DNA of 64,000 nucleotides, from positions 558,001 through 622,000 of the forward strand of contig JADJYJ010000001.1 of assembly GCA_016719785.1 (NCBI GenBank), in the 5' to 3' direction. Position numbers and translations under genes: made by a program. How positions within the stretch are numbered: the stretch's first letter is position 1; every line of letters starts with the position of its first letter. The notes below the pieces were generated by a model that saw nothing but the letters and a program-made list of their open reading frames with translations, was not told the origin of the DNA and made no database searches. The DNA comes from Candidatus Amarolinea dominans (GTDB lineage: Bacteria; Chloroflexota; Anaerolineae; SSC4; Amarolineaceae). Shown in pieces: positions 36,068 to 45,238 of the stretch.

Positions 36068-36466
36068 TCAGTCGGCTTCGAGCAGCTCGATGAGGACGCC
36101 ATGCGCGCCGCGGGGATGCAGGAAGGCGCCGCGGCCTTCGGCAGCCTGGATGGGCGTCGTGTGGATCATCTCCACGCCGCGCGCCTGCATCTCCTGGATC
36201 GCGGCTTCGATGTTGTCCACTTCCAGGCAGATGTGATGCAGCCCTTCCCCGCGCTTGGCCAGGAACTTGGCGACGCCGGAGGTCTCTGTCGTCGGCTTGA
36301 TGAGTTCGATCATGCTGTCGCCGGCCGGCAGGAAGGCAATTTCAACCTCCTGCTCCGGCATGTCCTGGCGCTTGCTCAGCTCCAGCCCCAGGCCGGCTTG
36401 ATAGGTCAGCAGCGCCTTGTCCAGGTCGCTGACGAGAATGGCAATGTGGTTGACTTTTTTGATCAT
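36068..36466 (-). CDS. mce: Methylmalonyl-CoA epimerase
   Basis: A 132-residue glyoxalase-fold protein. VNHIAILVSDLDKALLTYQ (with the metal His), the middle IELIKPTTETSGVAKFLAKRGEGLHHICLEVDN context and HPRGAHGVLIELLE (metal Glu) are classic for methylmalonyl-CoA epimerase. It interconverts (R)- and (S)-methylmalonyl-CoA, feeding the mutase encoded 1.1 kb away on the same strand. Length and motif order are normal for the family. The next gene upstream (thioesterase, 46 bp gap) is in the same direction, so co-transcription is likely. Confidence 0.94.
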   Translation of the reverse strand: MIKKVNHIAILVSDLDKALLTYQAGLGLELSKRQDMPEQEVEIAFLPAGDSMIELIKPTTETSGVAKFLAKRGEGLHHICLEVDNIEAAIQEMQARGVEMIHTTPIQAAEGRGAFLHPRGAHGVLIELLEAD

Positions 36467-36511
36467 GCGAACACTTTCGATTTCCTCTCCATCTCATCTT
36501 ACTGCGTGGCG

Positions 36512-36976
36512 TCACGCGTCCGGTACGACGCGCCACTGCTCGCGGTCGGTATCGAAGTCGGCAATCTCGCCCAGGGGCAGCTTCCAGAATTTGCCTTTGG
36601 CTTCCACGGCCACCGTGCCATCGGGCAGGAGCATCTCGCCCGCGCCCTCGAAGTAGCTGCCCCGGTCCTTGACCACGCGGCCCACCGCGGTCAGCTCCAC
36701 GAACAGCGGCACGGGCTGTTTGAAGCGCAGCTCCAGGGCCACGGTGACGCCCCACACATCGCTGCCGTTGAACATGACCGCGCGGCCCATCGTTTCATCC
36801 ATGATGCCGCTGACGACGCCGCCATGCATGCGCCCCGGGTAGCCCTGGTGAATCTCCTGGCCGCTGAAGCGCGCCAACACCGAGCCGTCGTCCTGCTCGT
36901 AAAAAAACACCTTCACCCCGGCGACGTTCTTCATGCCGCAGATGAAACACATGCGCGAATTCGGCTGCTTACGCAC
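36512..36976 (-). CDS. PaaI-like hotdog-fold thioesterase
   Basis: A 154-residue protein. HQGYPGRMHGGVVSGIMDETM is the acyl-CoA thioesterase (PaaI/4HBT) motif with the catalytic Asp/Glu region. CFICGMKN near the N-terminus is common in a subgroup of these proteins, and VALELRFKQPVPLFVELTAVG forms the typical second half. It hydrolyses acyl-CoA thioesters, possibly clearing dead-end CoA esters of the methylmalonyl branch. It is co-directional with mce. Confidence 0.88.
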   Translation of the reverse strand: MRKQPNSRMCFICGMKNVAGVKVFFYEQDDGSVLARFSGQEIHQGYPGRMHGGVVSGIMDETMGRAVMFNGSDVWGVTVALELRFKQPVPLFVELTAVGRVVKDRGSYFEGAGEMLLPDGTVAVEAKGKFWKLPLGEIADFDTDREQWRVVPDA

Positions 36977-37013
36977 TGATTCCCCTCTCCATCGTTCGTG
37001 TCAATACCATACC

Positions 37014-37041
37014 TTGACTTTCCTTACGGGATGTTTATACT
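37014..37041 (+). promoter_or_regulatory. Promoter of the small gene pair
   Basis: TTGACT (37014-37019), 16 bases, TATACT (37036-37041), 60 bp upstream of the ATG at 37101. Confidence 0.7.
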
Positions 37042-37100
37042 AATCACCCAGTAGCAATGCGTTGACGAGTCGTGTGCGCTTTGGTGATGGGAGAAAACAC

Positions 37101-37316
37101 ATGACATTCACAGAACGGGTCAAACGGCTCGATCTAGCCGACATCAACGACATCCTGGTTCATTATGACAGCGCAATGGACGCCGATCACGGTTCTGGTG
37201 ACCATTGGATTCTTATGAGCGTTCTTGACAAATACGGCTTTCGCACTCATAACCCTATCAAAGCGATAGAAGTCGCTGAGGATGTAATCACTTTATGGTA
37301 TCAACTCCAAAAGTAG
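37101..37316 (+). CDS. Uncharacterised small protein (71 aa)
   Basis: A 71-residue protein starting MTFTERVKRLDLADIND, with an acidic loop (DSAMDADHGSGDHW) and a helical C-terminus (AIEVAEDVITLWYQLQK). GGGAG lies eight bases ahead of its ATG and it has its own promoter. It overlaps the next gene by 22 bases in another frame. No family is recognised. The paired overlapping arrangement resembles toxin-antitoxin or regulatory pairs, but no motif supports that. Confidence 0.6.
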   Translation: MTFTERVKRLDLADINDILVHYDSAMDADHGSGDHWILMSVLDKYGFRTHNPIKAIEVAEDVITLWYQLQK

Positions 37317-37594
37317 GCGATATCATCAAGATGCGCGCCTGGCACGGCGTCGTGCTCGATGTTTTTGCCAACCCCGGCGGCCGGACAGTTCTGCGTGTAC
37401 AAACGGTGAGAAATGTCTTTCGGCGCCTCAACCCCGAATTCATCGAGTTCGACCTGGCTCCTGACGCCATCGCCCCGGCCACGCTCGACGATTTGCAACA
37501 GGAAGTTGCGCAGTACCGGGCTTTTCTCGACGAGTCGGTGCAACAACTGATTGGCTGCGCAAGCACGAACGGGCATGGGTCTGCATCTTCTTGA
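37295..37594 (+). CDS. Uncharacterised small protein (99 aa), overlaps the preceding gene
   Basis: A 99-residue protein beginning MVSTPKVGDIIKMRAWHG. The first half is beta-rich (VVLDVFANPGGRTVLRVQTV), suggesting a small barrel; the second half is helical (TLDDLQQEVAQYRAFLDESVQQL). Its ATG is embedded in the end of the previous gene, so it is probably translationally coupled. No known family is recognised. It ends 15 bp before the convergent mutase gene stop. Confidence 0.6.
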   Translation: MVSTPKVGDIIKMRAWHGVVLDVFANPGGRTVLRVQTVRNVFRRLNPEFIEFDLAPDAIAPATLDDLQQEVAQYRAFLDESVQQLIGCASTNGHGSASS

Positions 37595-37609
37595 ACCTGC
37601 TTCTTGCGC

Positions 37610-39280
37610 CTACACCCAGCTCTCCGGCCGGTATTCGCCGAAAACCTGGCGCAGGGCGCCGCAGATTTCGCCCAGGGTGATGTAATTCTCCACGCACTCC
37701 ACGAAGTGCGGCATCAGCGCCGCGTGCGGATCGCGGGCGGCCGCTTCCAGTTGCGCCAGCAGGGCCTTGACCTTGTCGTGGTCGCGCCCGGCGCGCAGTT
37801 CGGCCAGCCGCCGGCACTGATTGACCTGCACTGAGGGATCGACGCGCAGGATGTCGGCCATCGGCGCCTCGTCGGTGACGAAACGGTTGACGCCTACGAC
37901 GACCTGCTCGCTGTTTTCGATGGCGCGCAGGGTGCGATAGGCCGCCTCTTGAATTTCCCGCTGCATGAAACCCTGCTCGATGGCGCGCAGCGCGCCGCCC
38001 ATCGCCGCAATTTTGTCCAGGTAGGCCCGCGCACGCTGCTCGATCTCGTTCGTCAACGCCTCGATCATGTAACTGCCCGCCAGCGGGTCCGGCGCATCGG
38101 CCACGCCCGACTCGTACGCGATGACCTGCTGGGTGCGCAGGGCGATTTCCACCGCGTGCTGGCTGGGCAGGGCCAGCGCTTCATCTTTGGAATTGGTGTG
38201 CAGCGACTGCGTGCCGCCCAGGATCGCGGCCAGCGCCTGGATGGTGACGCGGACGACGTTGGCGTCTGGCTGCTGCGCGGTGAGGGTGGAGCCGCCGGTC
38301 TGCGTGTGGAAGCGCAGTTGCCAGGACTTCGGGTCTTTGGCGCCGAAGCGTTCGCGCATGATGGACGCCCACAGGCGCCGCGCCGCGCGGAACTTGGCGA
38401 TCTCTTCCAGGAAGTTGTTGTGCGCGTTGAAGAAGAAGGACAACTGCCCGGCAAATTCGTCCACATCCAGCCCGGCCGCCAGCGCGGCTTCGACGTAATC
38501 AATGCCGTCGGCCAGGGTGAAAGCCACCTCTTGCACGGCTGTGCTGCCCGCCTCGCGGATGTGATACCCGCTGATGGAAATGGTGTTCCATTTGGGCGCC
38601 TCGCGGCCGCAGAACGCGAACAGGTCGGTGATCAGGCGCATGGAAGGCGCGGGCGGGAAGATATAGGTGCCGCGCGCGGTGTACTCTTTCAGAATGTCGT
38701 TCTGCACCGTGCCGCGCAGTTCGCTGACCGGTGCGCCCTGCTTCTTCGCCACCGCAATCACCATCGCCAGCAAGATGGAAGCCGGCGCGTTGATGGTCAT
38801 CGAAATGCTGACTTTATCGAGAGGAATCTGAGCGAGCAGCGTCTCCATGTCGGCCAGGGAAGAGATGCTGACGCCCACCTTGCCCACTTCACCATCGGCC
38901 AACGGATGATCGGCATCGTAGCCGATCTGCGTCGGCAGGTCGAACGCGACGGAAAGGCCGGTCTGGCCCTGCTGCAGCAGGTAGCGGTAGCGGGCATTGG
39001 ACTCCTCCGCGGTGGCAAAGCCCGCGTACTGGCGCATGGTCCAGTGACGGCCGCGGTACATGCTGGGATAGATGCCGCGGGTAAAGGGGTATTCGCCCGG
39101 AAAGCCCAGGTCTTTGGGATAATCAATCTGCACATCGGCCGGCGTGTAGAGCGGATCCACCACAATGCCAGAACTGGTGGTCAGCTCCGCCGCGCGTTCG
39201 GGAGAGCGCGCCACGAATTTCTTGCGCGTGGTTTGCAGCCAGGTGCGTTTCAGGTCAGCGATCGTTGCTTCGGACATCAT
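37610..39280 (-). CDS. Methylmalonyl-CoA mutase, catalytic (alpha N-terminal) subunit
   Basis: A 556-residue acyl-CoA mutase catalytic subunit with no fused cobalamin domain. Landmarks are YPFTRGIYPSMYRGRHWTMRQYAGF, DLPTQIGYDADHPLA, VSISMTINAPA, WNTISISGYHIREAG and QQPDANVVRVTIQALAA, all typical of the large TIM-barrel subunit. It isomerises methylmalonyl-CoA to succinyl-CoA, using B12 bound by a separate small subunit that is not in this window. The same architecture is used by isobutyryl-CoA and ethylmalonyl-CoA mutases, but the neighbouring epimerase favours methylmalonyl-CoA. TAGGAG precedes the tandem ATGs at 39280/39277. Confidence 0.93.
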   Translation of the reverse strand: MMSEATIADLKRTWLQTTRKKFVARSPERAAELTTSSGIVVDPLYTPADVQIDYPKDLGFPGEYPFTRGIYPSMYRGRHWTMRQYAGFATAEESNARYRYLLQQGQTGLSVAFDLPTQIGYDADHPLADGEVGKVGVSISSLADMETLLAQIPLDKVSISMTINAPASILLAMVIAVAKKQGAPVSELRGTVQNDILKEYTARGTYIFPPAPSMRLITDLFAFCGREAPKWNTISISGYHIREAGSTAVQEVAFTLADGIDYVEAALAAGLDVDEFAGQLSFFFNAHNNFLEEIAKFRAARRLWASIMRERFGAKDPKSWQLRFHTQTGGSTLTAQQPDANVVRVTIQALAAILGGTQSLHTNSKDEALALPSQHAVEIALRTQQVIAYESGVADAPDPLAGSYMIEALTNEIEQRARAYLDKIAAMGGALRAIEQGFMQREIQEAAYRTLRAIENSEQVVVGVNRFVTDEAPMADILRVDPSVQVNQCRRLAELRAGRDHDKVKALLAQLEAAARDPHAALMPHFVECVENYITLGEICGALRQVFGEYRPESWV

Positions 39281-39428
39281 TCAGCTCCTAATCAAGAATC
39301 ACCCTCTGCCGGGTGAGAATTGGCAAACAGTCTCCAAAAGAATGCTGCGCCCACTCTACGCCCGAATGCCCCGCCTGCCCATGATTTGCGTCAGCCTGTG
39401 CGACTTTTGTTGTCCGCGCGGCGGAGTC

Positions 39429-39692
39429 CACCGAATGAATTCGGTGTCTGATACGTCAAACCCGCTCAAGCGGGTTGCGTTGGTGGGAACCTGTCTTGAC
39501 AGCGGAGGTTTGCACAACGCAGGGACGCCAGGGCGCAAAGACGCAAAGGATATTCGGGAGAGCGATGCTCATCCACGGGTGATTCAGCCCGTGAATTCGT
39601 TCTGCCACGAATTGACACGCCTCGAGCGGTCACACCCAACACCAACCTGCTTCAGCAGGTTTCGGTGTATCAGACCGTGAATTCATTCACGG
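39429..39692. mobile_element. Palindromic MITE-like element, copy 1 (divergent core)
   Basis: The left end has two 2-nt-loop hairpins (ACCGAAT-GA-ATTCGGT and AACCCGCT-CA-AGCGGGTT) separated by GTCTGATACGTC. The right end is the inverted counterpart (AACCTGCT-TC-AGCAGGTT, TATCAGAC, CCGTGAAT-TC-ATTCACGG). The ends are about 50-bp imperfect inverted repeats of each other. The core is replaced by unrelated sequence, including a copy of the dispersed repeat (39518-39551). Confidence 0.75.
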
Positions 39693-39750
39693 GTGGGTTG
39701 GCCCGTGAATTCGTCATGCGCGCCGCGGCGGGATCGTCGCGCGCGAAGCC

Positions 39751-39942
39751 CACCGAATGAATTCGGTGTCTGATACGTCAAACCCGCTCAAGCGGGTTGC
39801 GCTGGTGGGAACTGGTCTTGTGGGGTTGTGGTGGTTGGGGTTGTGAATTCGCTCTGCGCAAGTCTTACGAATTCAGCCATCACACCCAACACCAACCTGC
39901 TTTAGCAGGTTTCGGTGTATCAGACCGTGAATTCATTCACGG
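39751..39942. mobile_element. Palindromic MITE-like element, copy 2 (complete)
   Basis: A complete 192-bp element: the same left hairpin pair, a core with GGTTGTGGTGGTTGGGGTTG and an inverted match ending CACACCCAACACCAACC, and the right hairpin pair. It is followed by extra partial right ends (to about 40020). The same left flank (CGCGCGAAGCC) precedes copy 3. Confidence 0.8.
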
Positions 39943-40057
39943 GGCGGTATCAGACCGTGAATTCATTCATGGGTGGGTTGGCCCGTGAATTTATTCACGG
40001 GGCGGGTTGGCCCGTGAATTCGTTCATGCGCGGCGGCGGCTCGTCGCGCGCGAAGCC

Positions 40058-40249
40058 CACCGAATGAATTCGGTGTCTGATACGTCAAACCCGCTCAAGC
40101 GGGTTGCGCTGGTGGGAACTGGTCTTGTCAGGCCGTGGTAGTTGGGGTTGTGAATTCGCTCTGCGCAAGTCTTACGAATTCAGCCATCACACCCAACACC
40201 AACCTGCTTCAGCAGGTTTCGGTGTATCAGACCGTGAATTCATTCACGG
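40058..40249. mobile_element. Palindromic MITE-like element, copy 3 (complete)
   Basis: A second complete 192-bp element, 307 bp after copy 2 and with the same left flank, so that whole 307-bp block was duplicated. Confidence 0.8.
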
Positions 40250-41996
40250 GGCAGCCGAAGAATCGTCCAACCTTGCGCAGGCCCGCCCGGTAAGGAGATT
40301 TCGCCGTCGAGAACGCCATCGGCTTGCCCGACGCTGGATGGTGCACCAGCCTGCGCAAGGGGGCCGCCGCAACACATCAAACCCGCTCAGGGGTTGCGGT
40401 GGTGGGAACTGGTCTTGTGGGGTTGGGTGGTTGGGGTTGAAATTGCTCTGCGCAAGTCTTACGAATTCAGCCATCACACCCAACACCAACCCGCTCCAGC
40501 AGGTTTCGGTGTATCAGACCGTGAATTCATTCACGGGGCAGCCGAAGAATCGTCCAACCTTGCGCAGGCCCGCCCGGTAAGGAGCTTTCGCCGTCGAGAA
40601 CGCCATCGGCTTGTCCGACGCTGGATGGTGCAGCCAGCCTGCGCAAGGGGCCGCCGCTGTCACATCAAACCCGCTCAGGCGAGTTGCGGTGGTGGGAACT
40701 GGTCTTGTGGGGTTGTGGTGGTTGGGGTTGTAAATCGCTCTGCGCAAGTCTTACGAATTCAGCCATCACACCCAACACCAACCTGCTTCCAGCAGGTTTC
40801 GGTGTATCAGACCGTGAATTCATTCACGGGCAGCCGAAGAATCGTCCAACCTTGCGCAGGCCCGCCCGGTAAGGAGCTTTCGCCGTCGAGAACGCCATCG
40901 GCTTGCCCGACGCTGGATGGTGCAGCCAGCCTGCGCAGGGGCCGCCGCTGTCACATCAAACCCGCTCAAGCGGGTTGCGGTGGTGGGAACTGGTCTTGTG
41001 GGGTTGTGGTGGTTGGGGTTGTAAATTCGCTCTGCGCAAGTCTTACGAATTCAGCCATCACACCCAACACCAACCTGCTTCACAGGTTTCGGTGTATCAG
41101 ACCGTGAATTCATTCACGGGCAGCCGAAGATCGTCCAACCTTGCGCAGGCCCGCCCGGCAGGAGCTTTCGCCGTCGAGAACGCCATCGGCTTGTCCGACG
41201 CTGGAGTGCAGCCAGCCTGCGCAAGGGGGCCGCCGCTGTCACATCAAACCCGCTCAAGCGGGTTGCGGTGGTGGGAACTGGTCTTGTGGGGTTGTGGTGG
41301 TTGGGGTTGTAAATTCGCTCTGCGCAAGTCTTACGAATTCAGCCATCACACCCAACACCAACCTGCTTCAGCAGGTTTCGGTGTATCAGACCGTGAATTC
41401 ATTCACGGGGCAGCCGAAGAATCGTCCAACCTTGCGCAGGCCCGCCCGGTAAGGAGCTTTCGCCGTCGAGAACGCCATCGGCTTGTCCGACGCTGGATGG
41501 TGCAGCCAGCCTGCGCAAGGGGGCCGCCGCTGTCACATCAAACCCGCTCAAGCGGGTTGCGGTGGTGGGAACTGGTCTTGTGGGGTTGTGGTGGTTGGGG
41601 TTGTAAATTCGCTCTGCGCAAGTCTTACGAATTCAGCCATCACACCCAACACCAACCTGCTTCAGCAGGTTTCGGTGTATCAGACCGTGAATTCATTCAC
41701 GGGGCAGCCGGACAATCGGCCAACCTTGCGCAGGCCCGCCCGGTAAGGAGCTTTCGCCGTCGAGAACGCCATCGGCTTGCCCGACGCTGGATGGTGCAGC
41801 CAGCCTGCGCAAGGGGGCCGCCGCTGTCACATCAAACCCGCTCAAGCGGGTTGCGGTGGTGGGAACTGGTCTTGTGGGGTTGTGGTGGTTGGGGTTGTAA
41901 ATTCGCTCTGCGCAAGTCTTACGAATTCAGCCATCACACCCAACACCAACCTGCTTCAGCAGGTTTCGGTGTATCAGACCGTGAATTCATTCACGG
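40250..41996. repeat. Tandem array of six structured 288-295-bp units
   Basis: Each unit is an approximately 120-bp segment closed by a perfect 12-bp stem (CCTTGCGCAGGC...GCCTGCGCAAGG), then the AACCCGCT hairpin, the common core and the AACCTGCT and CCGTGAAT hairpins; the first outer hairpin of the single elements is missing. Unit starts (AACCCGCT) fall near 40380, 40668, 40958, 41246, 41539 and 41834. Units differ by small indels, many in homopolymers, which shift any reading frame. The array ends inside the stop region of the lipoprotein gene at 41991. Confidence 0.85.
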
Positions 41997-44900
41997 GGCA
42001 GCCAGCACTTGCAGCCCGCTTTTGTTCGTAAACCACAGCCGGCCATCGGCGGCCAGCACGGCCTGCCTCGTGCCGAACACGGCTTCGGCGGCGGCGGCTT
42101 CCCAGGTGTCGCCGTTGTCACGCGAGCGAAAAAGCTCACTGTGACCGGCCGCTTCATCGCCCCGGAAGAGGTAGAGCACGCCCGGCCCCACCAGCAGTTT
42201 CAGGTTGTAAACGTAGGATGGCAGTTTCAGATTGGCGCCGGTCGCCGACCAGGTGAGTCCGCCGTCGGTCGAGCGCGTCAGCGTCGGTCGTTCGCCGCCG
42301 CTGACCGCAAAGACGGTCTGCGTGGCTGTGTAATCGGCCGAGAAGCCGAGCAGGAATCCGCCGCTGACGGGCGCCTGCACATCGCTCCAGGTGGCCCCGC
42401 GGTCTGTGCTGCGCCGCATACGCTCATAGCCGAGCAGGAACAGCGCGCCGTCGGGCGCGAGGGTCAGCGCGCCGGGGGGTGAATAGCCATTTTCCGGCGC
42501 CACGATCTGCTGCCAGCGCCCCGCCTGCGCCTGCCAGGCGTAGATGCCGGTCATGCGGCTGACAAAATAGGCTTCGTCCGCGCTGGTCGCAACGACCGGC
42601 TGCGTGCTGCGCAGATCGCCCAGGCCGGCCGCCAACAGCTCCCAGGTGGCGCCGCCATCGCGGCTGCGCTGAACCCCCGCGCCGCCGTCTGCGCCGCCCG
42701 CGCTGCTGCGGAACAGCACGCCGGGCGCCGCGACCGTGAAAAAGCTATAGGAAAAGGACCGGCTGAAATTGACGCTTTGCCAGCTTTGGCCATCACGCGT
42801 GCGGTAAACAGTATTGCCCGCGTTGACGTAGAACCAGCGGCCGGCCGGGTCGAAAGCCAGCGTATGCGTCGCCAGATCATCTGCAGTTGGCGCCGCGCCT
42901 GCCCGGAAGCGAGTCTCTTGCGGCGCCAGGCCAGAGAGCGGCACGACGACTACGGCCGGCCGATCCTGCACACGGCCGTAGAACTGGCGCCGCGCGGGGT
43001 CGAAGATCAACTGTTCAACCTGCGCCGGTCCCTGCCAGAATCCTTGCAGCGTGAGCGAGTCCATGGACACCGCGGCCAGGCTGGCGCCAAAGCTGACCCA
43101 CAACGTTCGCCCTTTTTCATCCAGCGCCAGGCGTCCGGTCAGGCCGTTCAGACGCCCGCGCTCCTGCCCGGTTGGGCTGAGCCATTGAATCGCTTCCTGG
43201 TTCTTGTTGATGCTGTAACTGATGTAGGTGTCGCCGTTGGCGGCAAAGGCAATGTCGGTGATGAAACTGAAGTAGCCGGGCACGCTGATCGGCTGCTGGC
43301 TGCCAGGCGCAAAATACTGCACATAGCTGCTGTTGTTCGAGCCGGGCACGCCGTTGTTCATCAGCGCCAGGACATAGCCGCTGACCGGGTTGACCAGCAC
43401 GCCATACGCGGCCGGGTTGGGGCTGAGACCGCGCGGGGTTGGGAACGTGGCCTTCAACTGACCCACGTTCCCGCCGGCGCGCGTGTAAATCGTCACCCCG
43501 CTTTTGGCGATATAGACCCGATCGGCCGACGGATCGGGCGCGGGCACGCCAGTTTGTGGGAAAATGACCGGCGCCGCGCCGTCGTTGATGCCCAACGCGA
43601 CCACGCCCGCTGGCAGCATGAAGCTGTTCGGGGGTTCGGCCTTGTCGAGCAGCAGCGCCAGGGTCGCCGGCCGATTGACGTACAGGAGCCGGTTGATTTT
43701 GTCCAGGGCGATGGGCGCCTGGCCGCGCTGCACTTTCTGCACGCGGCCGGTCGCCAGGTTGACCCGGTGGATGCGATCCTGGTCATCGGCCACGAACAGC
43801 GTGGCGCTGGCCTCATCGAGCGCCATATCCAGCAAGCGCACGCCCACGATCAACCGCGTGGGCGCTTGCAGGGTGCTGGTCTGCAGGATTGCCACGTTGG
43901 CCGCACCGTAGCGGGCGAGTGCCAGCACGCGGGAAGCGCCCAGGGCTGCGAAAATTTCAGGCATCGCTTGATCCTGCCAGGGCTGTTCTGTCTGCACCTG
44001 CAGGTTGGCGGCGTCGAGCGCCTGGAGGATGGGGCCGCTGCTATCGCTGCCCTGGGCGCTGTAGCGATAGCCGCTCAGCAGCAGGCGCTTGCGCGGCGCA
44101 TCGAAGAACAGGCCGCTGCCGTTGGGCACCGTAGCGGTCACGACCTGCTGCAAGTCGGCGGTGAAGCGCTGCACCTGCGACACGGACCCGTTGCTGCGCA
44201 CGGCCCAGCCGCCATCGGGCAGTGCGGCCAGCCCATTCTGGTAAGAATCGGGCAGCGCGGTCACAGCGAGAGGCTGGCCGTTGGCGGCATCGAACACCTG
44301 CAACTGGGCCGGGTCGCCGTTGCGACTGACGAGGATGCGGTTGCCGTTGAGCGCCAGGTCAGCAATCCGCGCCAGGTTTTGGCTCCACAGCGGCGCGGGG
44401 TTGTCGGCCTCGGCCAGGTCGGCGCGGCGGTAGGCAGCCAGGCCTTGTTCGCCGGCCGTGATCAGCAGGGCGCCGTCCGCGCTGAGTGCGGCCGTGCGCA
44501 CGTGATCCAGGTGCTGACCGAGTTTGCCGGTCAGCGGATCGAGGCTCAGCAGGACCTGGATGTCGCTGTCAACCACAAAGGCCGCGGCGCCATCGGGTGC
44601 GAGCAGCAGACGGCCGCCGCTCTGGCCTGTCAACGGCGTCAGGGGCAACAGTCTCGCCACGCGCTGCGCCGCGATCTCGATCACGGCGAGGACCGGCCGT
44701 TGATCCGGGCCGCGGATGCAGTAGACATACGCCAGGTCACGTTTGACATCCACCGCCAGGTCGCTGGGGCCATAGGCGTCGCCCACACCGGGCGCGCCCA
44801 GGTCACGCTCGGAGATGGTCAACAGACTGGCCGTGGGCGTGGGGGTGGGTGTGGGCACCGCTGGCCGCGTGGGCGCGGGCGTGCTGGTGGCTGGCCTGGT

Positions 44901-45200
44901 CGCGCTGGATGTGGGCGTTTCGGTGGGATCGAAGGGGATGATGGGGGTGGCGCCGCGGGCGGCCGGCGCCGGCGGCGGATCGAGCGGCTCCTCGCTGCGG
45001 GTGGCGCGCGGGGTTGGCAGTGCATCCGCCGTGGTTGGCGAGGGCTGCGCAGGCGACGGTTCTTGCGTGCGAACGGCAGACGGGGTGACGCCGGTGCGCG
45101 CGGCCGGCGTTGGCGTGAGCAGCGGGCGACAGGCGCTGAGCAGCAACCAGGCCGCGAGACAACTGCTGACGAGTTTCATCCAGGACATTGGGCGATTCAT
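41991..45200 (-). CDS. Large lipoprotein with beta-propeller/BNR-type repeats
   Basis: A 1069-residue surface lipoprotein. From the ATG at 45200 (preceded by GGAGG) it has a lipoprotein signal ending CLAAWLLLSAC, a Pro/Thr/Ala-rich linker to about residue 130, then repeating blades: an N-terminal WD40/YVTN-like propeller (DLAVDVKRDLAYVYC, LAPDGAAAFVVD, ALDEASATLFVADDQ) and a C-terminal BNR/sialidase-type propeller with SRDGGATWELL, STDRGATWSDV, STDGGLTWSATG and SRDNGDTWEA Asp-box repeats. Such proteins are non-enzymatic or glycan-binding scaffolds; the function is unknown. Its stop codon TGA is formed by the hairpin of the adjoining repeat array. Confidence 0.82.
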   Translation of the reverse strand: MNRPMSWMKLVSSCLAAWLLLSACRPLLTPTPAARTGVTPSAVRTQEPSPAQPSPTTADALPTPRATRSEEPLDPPPAPAARGATPIIPFDPTETPTSSATRPATSTPAPTRPAVPTPTPTPTASLLTISERDLGAPGVGDAYGPSDLAVDVKRDLAYVYCIRGPDQRPVLAVIEIAAQRVARLLPLTPLTGQSGGRLLLAPDGAAAFVVDSDIQVLLSLDPLTGKLGQHLDHVRTAALSADGALLITAGEQGLAAYRRADLAEADNPAPLWSQNLARIADLALNGNRILVSRNGDPAQLQVFDAANGQPLAVTALPDSYQNGLAALPDGGWAVRSNGSVSQVQRFTADLQQVVTATVPNGSGLFFDAPRKRLLLSGYRYSAQGSDSSGPILQALDAANLQVQTEQPWQDQAMPEIFAALGASRVLALARYGAANVAILQTSTLQAPTRLIVGVRLLDMALDEASATLFVADDQDRIHRVNLATGRVQKVQRGQAPIALDKINRLLYVNRPATLALLLDKAEPPNSFMLPAGVVALGINDGAAPVIFPQTGVPAPDPSADRVYIAKSGVTIYTRAGGNVGQLKATFPTPRGLSPNPAAYGVLVNPVSGYVLALMNNGVPGSNNSSYVQYFAPGSQQPISVPGYFSFITDIAFAANGDTYISYSINKNQEAIQWLSPTGQERGRLNGLTGRLALDEKGRTLWVSFGASLAAVSMDSLTLQGFWQGPAQVEQLIFDPARRQFYGRVQDRPAVVVVPLSGLAPQETRFRAGAAPTADDLATHTLAFDPAGRWFYVNAGNTVYRTRDGQSWQSVNFSRSFSYSFFTVAAPGVLFRSSAGGADGGAGVQRSRDGGATWELLAAGLGDLRSTQPVVATSADEAYFVSRMTGIYAWQAQAGRWQQIVAPENGYSPPGALTLAPDGALFLLGYERMRRSTDRGATWSDVQAPVSGGFLLGFSADYTATQTVFAVSGGERPTLTRSTDGGLTWSATGANLKLPSYVYNLKLLVGPGVLYLFRGDEAAGHSELFRSRDNGDTWEAAAAEAVFGTRQAVLAADGRLWFTNKSGLQVLAAP

Positions 45201-45238
45201 GTGGCGCCTCCGCATCCGCTCCAGGCTGCTTGTACCCA

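Noticed and set aside
39429..41996. CRISPR array or phage attachment cluster
   Set aside because: Units are about 290 bp with no short direct repeats separated by unique spacers and there are no cas genes; the hairpin structure points to a palindromic repeat instead.
40903..42144. Long open frame across the repeat array (413 codons, repeated 95-residue motif)
   Set aside because: The frame comes from the tandem DNA repeat and runs into the lipoprotein gene on the other strand. Unit lengths vary by indels that break the frame in other units, and there is no ribosome-binding site.
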